DNA of 64,000 nucleotides from assembly GCF_009371985.2 (NCBI RefSeq), contig NZ_VIKU02000001.1, forward strand, positions 62,001-126,000, given 5' to 3'. The translations under genes and the position numbers were made by a program. Positions 29,307-37,474 of the stretch are shown here, in pieces. Position 1 is the stretch's first letter. Each line of letters starts with the position of its first letter. Origin of the DNA: Pelagihabitans pacificus (GTDB taxonomy: Bacteria; Bacteroidota; Bacteroidia; Flavobacteriales; Flavobacteriaceae). Below the pieces are notes generated by a model. It was not told the origin of the DNA, did not search any database, and saw only the letters and a program-made list of their open reading frames with translations.

Positions 29307-29332
29307 AAAAGTCTCCTTTGGAGGCTTTTTTT
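29307..29332 (+). terminator. Intrinsic terminator after the DUF2795 gene
   Basis: AAAAGTCTCC, a 3-nt loop, and GGAGGCTTTT form a ten-pair stem (one G-T) followed by a run of seven T, 24 bp after the stop codon. Confidence 0.8.
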
Positions 29333-29498
29333 ATGTGCTTGTTCCAGCTTTTCTGTAATTTTGGCAGTTCATATAGGTATTTTCGACGATTCCGGAAATT
29401 GGAATGCCTTTTGACAATAGAAAGGCTATGTACTTCGGCGCATCACAAACGATGAGAGTTCGGCTTCGACCGGCATACCATACAAACAGCATTACATT

Positions 29499-32400
29499 AT
29501 GAGTTTTTTAAATACGATATTAAAGACCTTTGTCGGGGATAAATCAAAAAAGGATGTGAAGCAACTGCAACCTTTGGTCGATAAAATAAAGTCCTTCGAA
29601 ACTGCCCTTGAGGCATTAGATCATGATGCACTTCGGGCCAAAACGATTGAGTTCAAAGCCAAAATCGCCGAAAACCGTAAGGAGTTGGATGATCAGATCG
29701 CGGCCTTGGAGCAAGAAGTAAAAGATTCTACCGACATCGATAAAAACGAAGACCTCTATGGTGAAATCGACAAGCTCAAAGACCAAGGTTATAAAGTAAC
29801 AGAGGATACTTTGAATGAAATACTTCCCGAGGCCTTTGCCGTGGTCAAAGAGACCGCGAAGCGATTTGCCGCCAATGAAACCATACAGGTGACCGCCTCG
29901 GAATTTGATCGACAACTTTCTGGCAGCAAAGACTACGTAACCCTTGATGGTGATCAAGCGGTTTGGAAAAATTCGTGGGACGCCGCCGGTAAGGAAGTTA
30001 CTTGGGATATGGTACATTACGATGTACAGTTGATCGGAGGGATTGCATTGCACCAAGGAAAGATCGCCGAGATGCAGACCGGGGAAGGTAAGACCTTGGT
30101 TGCCACCCTACCCCTTTATCTCAATGCCCTTGCGGGAAAAGGTGCCCATTTAGTAACCGTAAACGACTATCTGGCCAAAAGGGATAGCGCCTGGATGGGG
30201 CCTATTTTTGAATTTCACGGGCTCTCGGTAGATTGTATCGACCACCACCGGCCCAACTCCGAAGGGAGGCGTGCCGCCTATAACTCCGATATCACCTACG
30301 GTACCAACAACGAATTTGGTTTCGATTACTTGCGGGACAACATGGCACATACACCCAAAGATTTGGTACAGCGCCCACACCACTACGCAATCGTTGATGA
30401 GGTCGATTCGGTCTTGGTCGATGATGCCCGTACACCCTTGATTATTTCGGGTCCGGTGCCTGAAGGAGACCGCCACGAGTTTAACGAATTAAAGCCCAAG
30501 ATCGCCGATATCGTGCAAAAGCAACGTCAGCATCTAACCGGGGTACTGGCAGAAGCCAAAAAGCTGATTGCCGAAGGGGATACCAAGGAAGGCGGATTCC
30601 TACTACTCCGTGTGCATCGCGGACTTCCCAAAAACAAAGCACTCATCAAGTTTTTGAGTGAGGAAGGTGTAAAACAATTGCTTCAAAAGACCGAGAATTT
30701 CTATATGCAGGATAACAACAGGGAGATGCCTAAGGTAGATGAAGACCTGTTGTTCGTCATCGATGAAAAAAACAACCAAATCGAACTGACCGATAAAGGA
30801 GTCGAATATATCTCGGGGGCCCAAGGAAAAGACTTTTTCATAATGCCCGATATCGGGGCCGAAATCGCCCAGATTGAAAGCCAGAACCTTGACATTGAAA
30901 AAGAAGCGGAACTCAAAGAAGAGCTTTTTAAGGACTTTACCGTAAAGAGCGAGCGTATTCATACCATGAGCCAGTTGCTCAAGGCCTATACCCTTTTTGA
31001 AAAGGATGTGGAGTACGTGGTGATAGACAACAAGGTGATGATCGTCGACGAGCAGACCGGCCGTATTATGGATGGTCGTAGGTATTCCGACGGATTACAT
31101 CAAGCCATCGAGGCCAAGGAGAATGTAAAGATCGAAGCCCTGACCCAAACCTTTGCGACCGTTACCTTGCAGAATTATTTTAGAATGTACAGGAAGTTGG
31201 CGGGTATGACCGGTACGGCCATTACGGAAGCAGGCGAATTCTGGGAAATCTATAAGTTGGATGTGATGGAAATTCCTACCAACCGACCCATTGCCCGGGA
31301 TGACCGTAACGATTTGATCTACAAGACCAAACGTGAGAAATACAATGCCATCATCGATGAGGTCACCAAGTTATCGCAAGAAGGCAGACCTGTACTGATC
31401 GGTACCACTTCCGTCGAGATTTCGGAACTCCTATCGCGTATGCTGTCCATACGAAAAGTGGAACACAATGTATTGAACGCAAAGCTACATAAGAAAGAAG
31501 CCGATGTGGTCGCCGAAGCCGGGAAACCAGGGGTCGTAACCATTGCAACAAACATGGCCGGACGTGGTACCGATATCAAACTAACGGAAGAGGTAAAGGC
31601 TGCTGGCGGACTCGCCATTGTAGGCACCGAGCGCCATGATTCAAGACGTGTCGATAGACAGCTTCGGGGACGTTCGGGCCGTCAGGGAGATCCTGGTAGT
31701 TCGCAATTCTACGTATCATTGGAAGATAATCTGATGCGTTTGTTCGGTTCGGACCGTGTTGCCAAGATGATGGACAAAATGGGCTTGGAAGAAGGCGAGG
31801 TTATTCAGCATTCTATGATGACAAAATCCATCGAACGTGCCCAGAAAAAAGTGGAGGAAAATAACTTTGGCGTGCGTAAACGTCTGTTGGAATATGATGA
31901 TGTGATGAACGCCCAACGTGAGGTGGTCTACAAAAGAAGGCGCCACGCCCTACAAGGGGAACGCCTTAAGGTCGATATCGCCAATATGATCTACGATACC
32001 TGCGAAGTCATCGCCGACACGAACAAAGCGGCCAATGATTTTAAGAACTTTGAGTTCGAACTGATCAAGTACTTCTCGATCACATCCCCCATTTCAGAAG
32101 CCGATTTCGACAAAATGGGCGTGCAAGAGATTGCAAACACGGTTTACAAAACCGCCTACGAACATTATCAGGATAAGATTGAAAGGAATGCACAGACCGC
32201 TTTCCCGGTTATCAAGCAGGTGTATGAGGACAATGCGAACAATTTCGAACGTATCGTAGTGCCGTTTACCGATGGAATTAAAACATTGAACGTCGTTACC
32301 AATCTGAAAGAAGCGTATGAATCGGACGGAAAGCAATTAGTTACCGATTTCGAGAAGAACATCACCTTGGCGATCATCGATGATGCCTGGAAGACGCATT

Positions 32401-32861
32401 TGAGAAAAATGGACGAATTGAAGCAATCGGTTCAATTGGCGGTACACGAACAAAAAGATCCCCTTTTGATTTACAAGTTTGAGGCCTTTGAACTCTTCAA
32501 GAGCATGATCGACAAGGTGAACAAGGAGGTCGTATCGTTCTTGTTCAAAGGGGAATTACCGACCGCGAATCCTAATGAAATCTCAGCAGCTAGAGAGGTA
32601 AGGCGTCCCAAGGAAAATCTGAAGACTACGAAAGAAGAAATTCCAAACAGTGATGAGTTGGCTGCTAGAAATCGTGCTGCTGGCCAGACACAGCGTCAAC
32701 GTCCACAGGTGACGGAAACCATCGTCAGGGAACAACCCAAAATAGGACGTAACGAGCGGGTCACTATCAAGAACGTCATGTCTGGCGAAAGCAAGACACT
32801 CAAATACAAGCAAGCCGAACCCCTTATTGAAAAGGGGGAATGGGTTTTGACAGAGCATTAA
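29499..32861 (+). CDS. secA: Preprotein translocase ATPase SecA
   Basis: A 1120-residue SecA, about 220 residues longer than the E. coli protein, with nucleotide-binding motif MQTGEGKT at 192-199, DEVDSVLVDDARTPLIISG, and TNMAGRGTDI in the second ATPase domain. Extra sequence lies before residue 130 and in the preprotein-binding region between about 330 and 480. The C-terminal tail has no zinc-binding CxCxSGxxxxxCHG motif and instead ends IKNVMSGESKTLKYKQAEPL, a form usual in Bacteroidota that is thought to bind the membrane or ribosome differently. Monocistronic with a terminator. Confidence 0.97.
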   Translation: MSFLNTILKTFVGDKSKKDVKQLQPLVDKIKSFETALEALDHDALRAKTIEFKAKIAENRKELDDQIAALEQEVKDSTDIDKNEDLYGEIDKLKDQGYKVTEDTLNEILPEAFAVVKETAKRFAANETIQVTASEFDRQLSGSKDYVTLDGDQAVWKNSWDAAGKEVTWDMVHYDVQLIGGIALHQGKIAEMQTGEGKTLVATLPLYLNALAGKGAHLVTVNDYLAKRDSAWMGPIFEFHGLSVDCIDHHRPNSEGRRAAYNSDITYGTNNEFGFDYLRDNMAHTPKDLVQRPHHYAIVDEVDSVLVDDARTPLIISGPVPEGDRHEFNELKPKIADIVQKQRQHLTGVLAEAKKLIAEGDTKEGGFLLLRVHRGLPKNKALIKFLSEEGVKQLLQKTENFYMQDNNREMPKVDEDLLFVIDEKNNQIELTDKGVEYISGAQGKDFFIMPDIGAEIAQIESQNLDIEKEAELKEELFKDFTVKSERIHTMSQLLKAYTLFEKDVEYVVIDNKVMIVDEQTGRIMDGRRYSDGLHQAIEAKENVKIEALTQTFATVTLQNYFRMYRKLAGMTGTAITEAGEFWEIYKLDVMEIPTNRPIARDDRNDLIYKTKREKYNAIIDEVTKLSQEGRPVLIGTTSVEISELLSRMLSIRKVEHNVLNAKLHKKEADVVAEAGKPGVVTIATNMAGRGTDIKLTEEVKAAGGLAIVGTERHDSRRVDRQLRGRSGRQGDPGSSQFYVSLEDNLMRLFGSDRVAKMMDKMGLEEGEVIQHSMMTKSIERAQKKVEENNFGVRKRLLEYDDVMNAQREVVYKRRRHALQGERLKVDIANMIYDTCEVIADTNKAANDFKNFEFELIKYFSITSPISEADFDKMGVQEIANTVYKTAYEHYQDKIERNAQTAFPVIKQVYEDNANNFERIVVPFTDGIKTLNVVTNLKEAYESDGKQLVTDFEKNITLAIIDDAWKTHLRKMDELKQSVQLAVHEQKDPLLIYKFEAFELFKSMIDKVNKEVVSFLFKGELPTANPNEISAAREVRRPKENLKTTKEEIPNSDELAARNRAAGQTQRQRPQVTETIVREQPKIGRNERVTIKNVMSGESKTLKYKQAEPLIEKGEWVLTEH

Positions 32862-32876
32862 AGACTTCCATTCGAC

Positions 32877-32908
32877 AAAAAAAGGCGACCTGTAGGGTCG
32901 CCTTTTTT
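32877..32908 (+). terminator. Terminator after secA
   Basis: AAAGGCGACC, a 5-nt loop and GGTCGCCTTTTTT form a strong hairpin with a T-run, 20 bp after the secA stop. Confidence 0.9.
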
Positions 32909-33069
32909 GATGTTTCACTCGGACGATGCCCATTAAATCGATTGTTCAGGTTGTGTTCCAGAACCAATAACATTAGGATTTTATAGTTCTTGACCTTCTG
33001 CAAGACAAAGGTTTTCCGACCCTGACATATCCAAAAAATCAATATCTTTAAAACAAAAGCTATTGTGAT

Positions 33070-34464
33070 ATGACCGCTTCCAGACGAAAATTTCTCTCTT
33101 CCATTAGCATGTTGGCAGCCAGTTCGGCGCTTCCTATCCATGCCTTTGATTTTGGCCATTCCCAGAAACTTAAAGTGGCCTTGATAGGCACCGGTATTCG
33201 CGGCATCACTTTTTGGGGCAAGCGTTTGGTCGATGAATATTCGGATATTTTAGAGTTTGTAGGACTCTGTGACCACAATCCCAGTCGGCTACAATTCGGA
33301 AAAGAATATATAGGTGCCTCCTGTCCTACCTTTGTGGATTTTGTCACAATGGTCTCCACTACCAAACCAGATTTGGTCATCGTTACGACCAAGGATTCCA
33401 CCCACCACGAATTCATCATCAAAGGTTTGGAAATGGGATGTGACGTGTTGACCGAAAAACCCTTGACTACCGACGAAATCAAGTGTCAGGCCATTCTGGA
33501 CGCCGAAAAAAAGTCCGAAAAGAACCTTATAGTCGGGTTTAACTACCGGTGGAGCCCTTATGCAACAAAAATCAAACAACTTTTGAAGAACGAGACCATC
33601 GGAAAGCTGGTTTCGATCGATTTCCATTGGTATCTAAACACCTACCACGGGGCCTCTTACTTTAGGAGGTGGCACGGGCAAATGGAAAGTAGTGGTTCGT
33701 TATGGGTTCACAAAGCCACCCATCATTTTGATCTATTGAATTGGTGGATCGATTCCGAACCCCAAGAGGTTTTTGCCTATGGGGATTTGGAGTTCTATGG
33801 AAAAAATGGGCCTTTTCGTGGAAAAAACTGTCGTTCCTGTGAGCATACGACTAACTGCGATTTCCACTGGGATATTCTAAAGGATGGGATGGCCAAGAAG
33901 TTATACGTTGACCATGAGCATGCCGATGGATATATACGGGACAACTGTCTTTTCCGCGAAGAAATCGATATTTATGATAAGATGTCCGCCCAGGTAAAGT
34001 ATGCAAATAACACGATCGTCAATTATTCGCTCACCACCTACTCCCCTTTCGAAGGATGGCGTGTGGCCTTTAATGGTACCGAAGGGCGAATCGAGGCATG
34101 GCTCGATATCCCTTACAACAAGAACATCCAACTAGGTCAGGAAGAGCTACATGCCAAGGAAATGGAACAATCAAGTCAAGAAGTCTTCGATATCGAGCCA
34201 ATTATTGTTCACAAACTATGGAACGACTATGAGACTATTAATGTGGCAACGGAAAAAAGCGGTCACGGTGGGGGTGACCAACGATTGCAAGACCACATCC
34301 TAAAAACTCCCGACAAAAAAGACGAATTTGACCGAACTGCCGGTTTAAGGGATGGAGCCATGTCGTGCCTTATCGGTATTGCTGCCAGAAAAAGTATTGA
34401 AAAAAAGCAACCTATTAAAATTTCGGATCTAAGTAGTCTTCGGCCAAAGTCAAAACGTTCTTAA
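33070..34464 (+). CDS. Gfo/Idh/MocA family oxidoreductase with a Tat-like signal
   Basis: A 464-residue protein. The N-terminus, TASRRKFLSSISMLAASSALP, is a twin-arginine signal, so the enzyme works in the periplasm or outer envelope. The NAD-binding Rossmann motif VALIGTGIRG and the LTEKPLTTD motif (catalytic Lys) are present, followed by the substrate domain beginning GFNYRWSP. A cysteine cluster CRSCEHTTNC near residue 260 recurs in relatives and may bind metal. Such enzymes act on sugars or glycosides in algal-polysaccharide degraders; the substrate here is unknown. The gene stands alone between secA and the histidine kinases. Confidence 0.87.
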   Translation: MTASRRKFLSSISMLAASSALPIHAFDFGHSQKLKVALIGTGIRGITFWGKRLVDEYSDILEFVGLCDHNPSRLQFGKEYIGASCPTFVDFVTMVSTTKPDLVIVTTKDSTHHEFIIKGLEMGCDVLTEKPLTTDEIKCQAILDAEKKSEKNLIVGFNYRWSPYATKIKQLLKNETIGKLVSIDFHWYLNTYHGASYFRRWHGQMESSGSLWVHKATHHFDLLNWWIDSEPQEVFAYGDLEFYGKNGPFRGKNCRSCEHTTNCDFHWDILKDGMAKKLYVDHEHADGYIRDNCLFREEIDIYDKMSAQVKYANNTIVNYSLTTYSPFEGWRVAFNGTEGRIEAWLDIPYNKNIQLGQEELHAKEMEQSSQEVFDIEPIIVHKLWNDYETINVATEKSGHGGGDQRLQDHILKTPDKKDEFDRTAGLRDGAMSCLIGIAARKSIEKKQPIKISDLSSLRPKSKRS

Positions 34465-34607
34465 CCTCCCAAAAGATCAGGCTAGTACCATTTTCACATG
34501 GTTTTTCTATAGAAAAAAAGCAACGTGGTTAAAATGAAACATGAGAAATATGCCAGTAAGAAATTGGATTTTCTGCCAAAACATATTTAGATTTACAATA
34601 TAAAGTA

Positions 34608-35876
34608 TTGAGTAGCTTGGATATCGACCAGATCAACAAACCAACATCCACTCCCCCGTCAATGGATAAGAAGAAGAAATTGGAACAAAGGCTCAGGGAC
34701 AAGGCACGCTTGGTCTTAAAGGTAAATTATTTCACCTCCATCTTTACCCTTTTTTTTGCGGCCCTTTGCTTTTTCGTGTTGGACATCAAGCAGGTAATCC
34801 CATACGTTTTTCTAGGCTTCGGGATTTTGAACCTAGTCAATACCTTACTCTACAAATATCATAAGAATCTCACGCTCACCTACAACATCGTTTCTATCAT
34901 GACGTTGGCAGGTGCGATAATCATCACACTTTACAGTGGAGGCATTAATAGCCCGTTCATCTTTGTATTGGCATTAATTGTGGTTGCAGGGTATGTGACA
35001 ACCAAAGCTTATGGTTCGCTCTACCTCAATCTGAATCTATTGATCATCGTGTTGATCTACTCCCAAAGTATTGCCGATTTTAGCTTTGTGACCAATGTAG
35101 TTCCGGAACAATCCAGAAATCTCTTTGCTCTTTTGAGCATATTGTTTTCTGTTTATCTGTTGGGCGGGGTTTTTGGCAAGAACCTATTGAATTCGCATCA
35201 CAACTTGTATAAGACCAAAGACGAGTTGGAAGCTAAGATTACCGAAAAGGAGACCTTGCTCAAGGAAGTACACCATAGGGTGAAAAACAATCTACAGACC
35301 GTATCGAGTTTGTTGAGCCTGCAATCCCGCAACAACGATGATAAAAAAGTGAAGGAATTGCTGAAAAGTAGCCAGAACAGGGTAATTTCGATGGCCATGG
35401 TACATGAAATGTTGTATATGAGGGAAGACATTGGTAAAATAGAATACAAGTCGTACGTGCAGGAATTGGCCGAATACCTTATTAGATCTATCAAGGGCAC
35501 TAGTAGTAATATCACCTTGGATATCGATATCCCCGATTTGAAATTGAATATCGACACGGCTATTCCTCTCGGACTGCTTATCAACGAGGCGGTGACCAAT
35601 GCCCTAAAATACGGCATTGTAGATGATAGCAAGGGCGAAATATTTATTAAGTTACGTAAAGATGACAAAGGGGAGTATATATTGAATATCGGGGACGATG
35701 GGATTGGTTTTGCCGAAGAGGTGACCCATAAAACCACCAAATCCCTCGGCTTAAAACTCATTCATAATCTGGCGAGACAACTTCGAGGCTCGATTATACG
35801 AGATCTTTCCAAAAAAGGAACCCATTATATAGTGAAGTTCAGGGAAATCAGCGATCAAATTCCAAGTATGGCCTAG
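34608..35876 (+). CDS. Membrane sensor histidine kinase, HisKA_2 type (copy 1)
   Basis: A 422-residue kinase with about six membrane helices in residues 38-190, a short coiled coil, and the HisKA_2 phosphoacceptor region KEVHHRVKNNLQTVSSLLSL (His222/His223) followed by a HATPase domain with NEAVTNALKYG and GDDGIGF. The TTG at 34608 and an ATG at 34662 are both possible starts; the latter matches the paralogue better. It has no response regulator neighbour. The next gene is a close paralogue, so the pair arose by tandem duplication. HisKA_2 kinases often have light, redox or membrane signals. Confidence 0.88.
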   Translation: MSSLDIDQINKPTSTPPSMDKKKKLEQRLRDKARLVLKVNYFTSIFTLFFAALCFFVLDIKQVIPYVFLGFGILNLVNTLLYKYHKNLTLTYNIVSIMTLAGAIIITLYSGGINSPFIFVLALIVVAGYVTTKAYGSLYLNLNLLIIVLIYSQSIADFSFVTNVVPEQSRNLFALLSILFSVYLLGGVFGKNLLNSHHNLYKTKDELEAKITEKETLLKEVHHRVKNNLQTVSSLLSLQSRNNDDKKVKELLKSSQNRVISMAMVHEMLYMREDIGKIEYKSYVQELAEYLIRSIKGTSSNITLDIDIPDLKLNIDTAIPLGLLINEAVTNALKYGIVDDSKGEIFIKLRKDDKGEYILNIGDDGIGFAEEVTHKTTKSLGLKLIHNLARQLRGSIIRDLSKKGTHYIVKFREISDQIPSMA

Positions 35877-36112
35877 TCAATTCTGGAATTAGGTCCTTGT
35901 TCGCCTTTAAAGACCTTTGCATCAAGCATTTTCATGTTTCAGTTTTGATTTTAACACAAAACATGAGTAGCTTTATATGCGCATCGAGATATCCATTGGT
36001 GTAAAAGCAGCTATTTACATCCATTGTATTCGTTTTTGAACCTATCACATTTGCCCTAATCTTATACCACTTCGCCCCTAGTGTTTGGCTTTCAACAGCC
36101 GTAATACGACGT

Positions 36113-37330
36113 ATGAAAAAAACCCCGAAAGACCACTCCAGAATTGCGGACAAGACTCGTTTGTTGCTGAAATTCAATTATGTTTCCGCGTTTCTCAGCT
36201 TGTTATTCGGGTTGGCATGTCATTATTATATGCAGGTCAGCCCTCCCATACCTTATGTTTTCTTAGGCTACTCCGTGCTGAACCTATGCAATAACATTGC
36301 CTTTTACAAGCACCGAAATCTCGTTGCAATGGCAATTGTCACTTCAGTCTTATCGCTCATAAGCACCTTGATCATTACGATGTACAGTGGAGGTATCCAA
36401 AGTCCGTTTATTTTTGTGCTAGCGGTTATCGTCTTGGCAGGTTACATCTCAACAAGTGTTTTCGGTAAAATTTACCTTTACGCTATTTTAGTGATTATTG
36501 GTCTGATTTATTTATTGACCGCTGGTAATTTTAGTTGGATCGTCGATGGAGTGCCGGCTACCTCAAAAGATTTATTTAGTCTTCTGAGTCTTACATTTTC
36601 AATTTACCTAATGGAAGGTGTTTTCGGAAGGGATTTATTAAAGGCGCACGATAAACTATTCCGGACCAAACAAGAGGTCGAGGCAAAAATCAAAGAAAAG
36701 GAAAACCTGCTCAAAGAGGTGCATCATCGGGTGAAGAATAATTTACAGACCATTTCGAGCTTACTAAGCCTTCAATCCCGAAATATTCAGGACGCGGATA
36801 TCAAAAAAATGCTTAAAAGCAGTCAGAACAGGGTGATTGCCATGGCCATGATTCACGAAATGCTCTATTTGAGAGAAGATAGCACCCAAATCGATTACGG
36901 CTCCTATGTACGTGAACTGGTTGAACATCTGGTGCGTTCGGTAAAGGGTACCAGCGCCAATATCGACCTCGACATCGACATTCCGGAAATGACTTTCAAT
37001 ATCGATACCGCCATTCCCCTCGGTCTCTTGGTGAACGAGGCGGTCACAAATACCCTCAAATATGGTATTTTAGAAGATAGCAAAGGGCAAATTTTTATTC
37101 GGATGCGAAAAGGGAAACAGGACGATTTTGAACTGTATATTGGGGACAACGGGGTAGGATTTTCAGAGGAAACGACCCATAGGAACTCGAAATCACTGGG
37201 CCTGAAGCTAATTCATAAACTAGTGCGCCAATTAAGGGGTTCCCTGAAACGGGACGCTTCCAAGAAAGGAACGCACTACATCATCCACTTTAAGGAAATC
37301 AGCGATCAACTGCCCTCCATGGCAGGATAG
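36113..37330 (+). CDS. Membrane sensor histidine kinase, HisKA_2 type (copy 2)
   Basis: A 405-residue paralogue of the preceding kinase with the same layout: helices from about residue 20 to 170, EVHHRVKNNLQTISSLLSLQ with phosphoacceptor His205, then NEAVTNTLKYGI and GDNGVGF. The sensor domains share segments such as YSGGIxSPFIFVLAxIVxAG, but the N-terminal 20 residues differ. 236 bp separate it from copy 1, so it may have its own promoter. The pair could respond to different inputs, form heterodimers, or be redundant. No regulator gene is adjacent. Confidence 0.88.
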   Translation: MKKTPKDHSRIADKTRLLLKFNYVSAFLSLLFGLACHYYMQVSPPIPYVFLGYSVLNLCNNIAFYKHRNLVAMAIVTSVLSLISTLIITMYSGGIQSPFIFVLAVIVLAGYISTSVFGKIYLYAILVIIGLIYLLTAGNFSWIVDGVPATSKDLFSLLSLTFSIYLMEGVFGRDLLKAHDKLFRTKQEVEAKIKEKENLLKEVHHRVKNNLQTISSLLSLQSRNIQDADIKKMLKSSQNRVIAMAMIHEMLYLREDSTQIDYGSYVRELVEHLVRSVKGTSANIDLDIDIPEMTFNIDTAIPLGLLVNEAVTNTLKYGILEDSKGQIFIRMRKGKQDDFELYIGDNGVGFSEETTHRNSKSLGLKLIHKLVRQLRGSLKRDASKKGTHYIIHFKEISDQLPSMAG

Positions 37331-37474
37331 TTATGAGGTCAACAGGCAGAGGCGATTTTGGTGTCGTCCTTGATATTACAATCCTTCAATTTCCCATCGT
37401 GATCAGTGTTTTTTTCAACTATTATTCTAACCGATTTATCCCTATATTTAAACACCTAATACAAAAACCATCCC

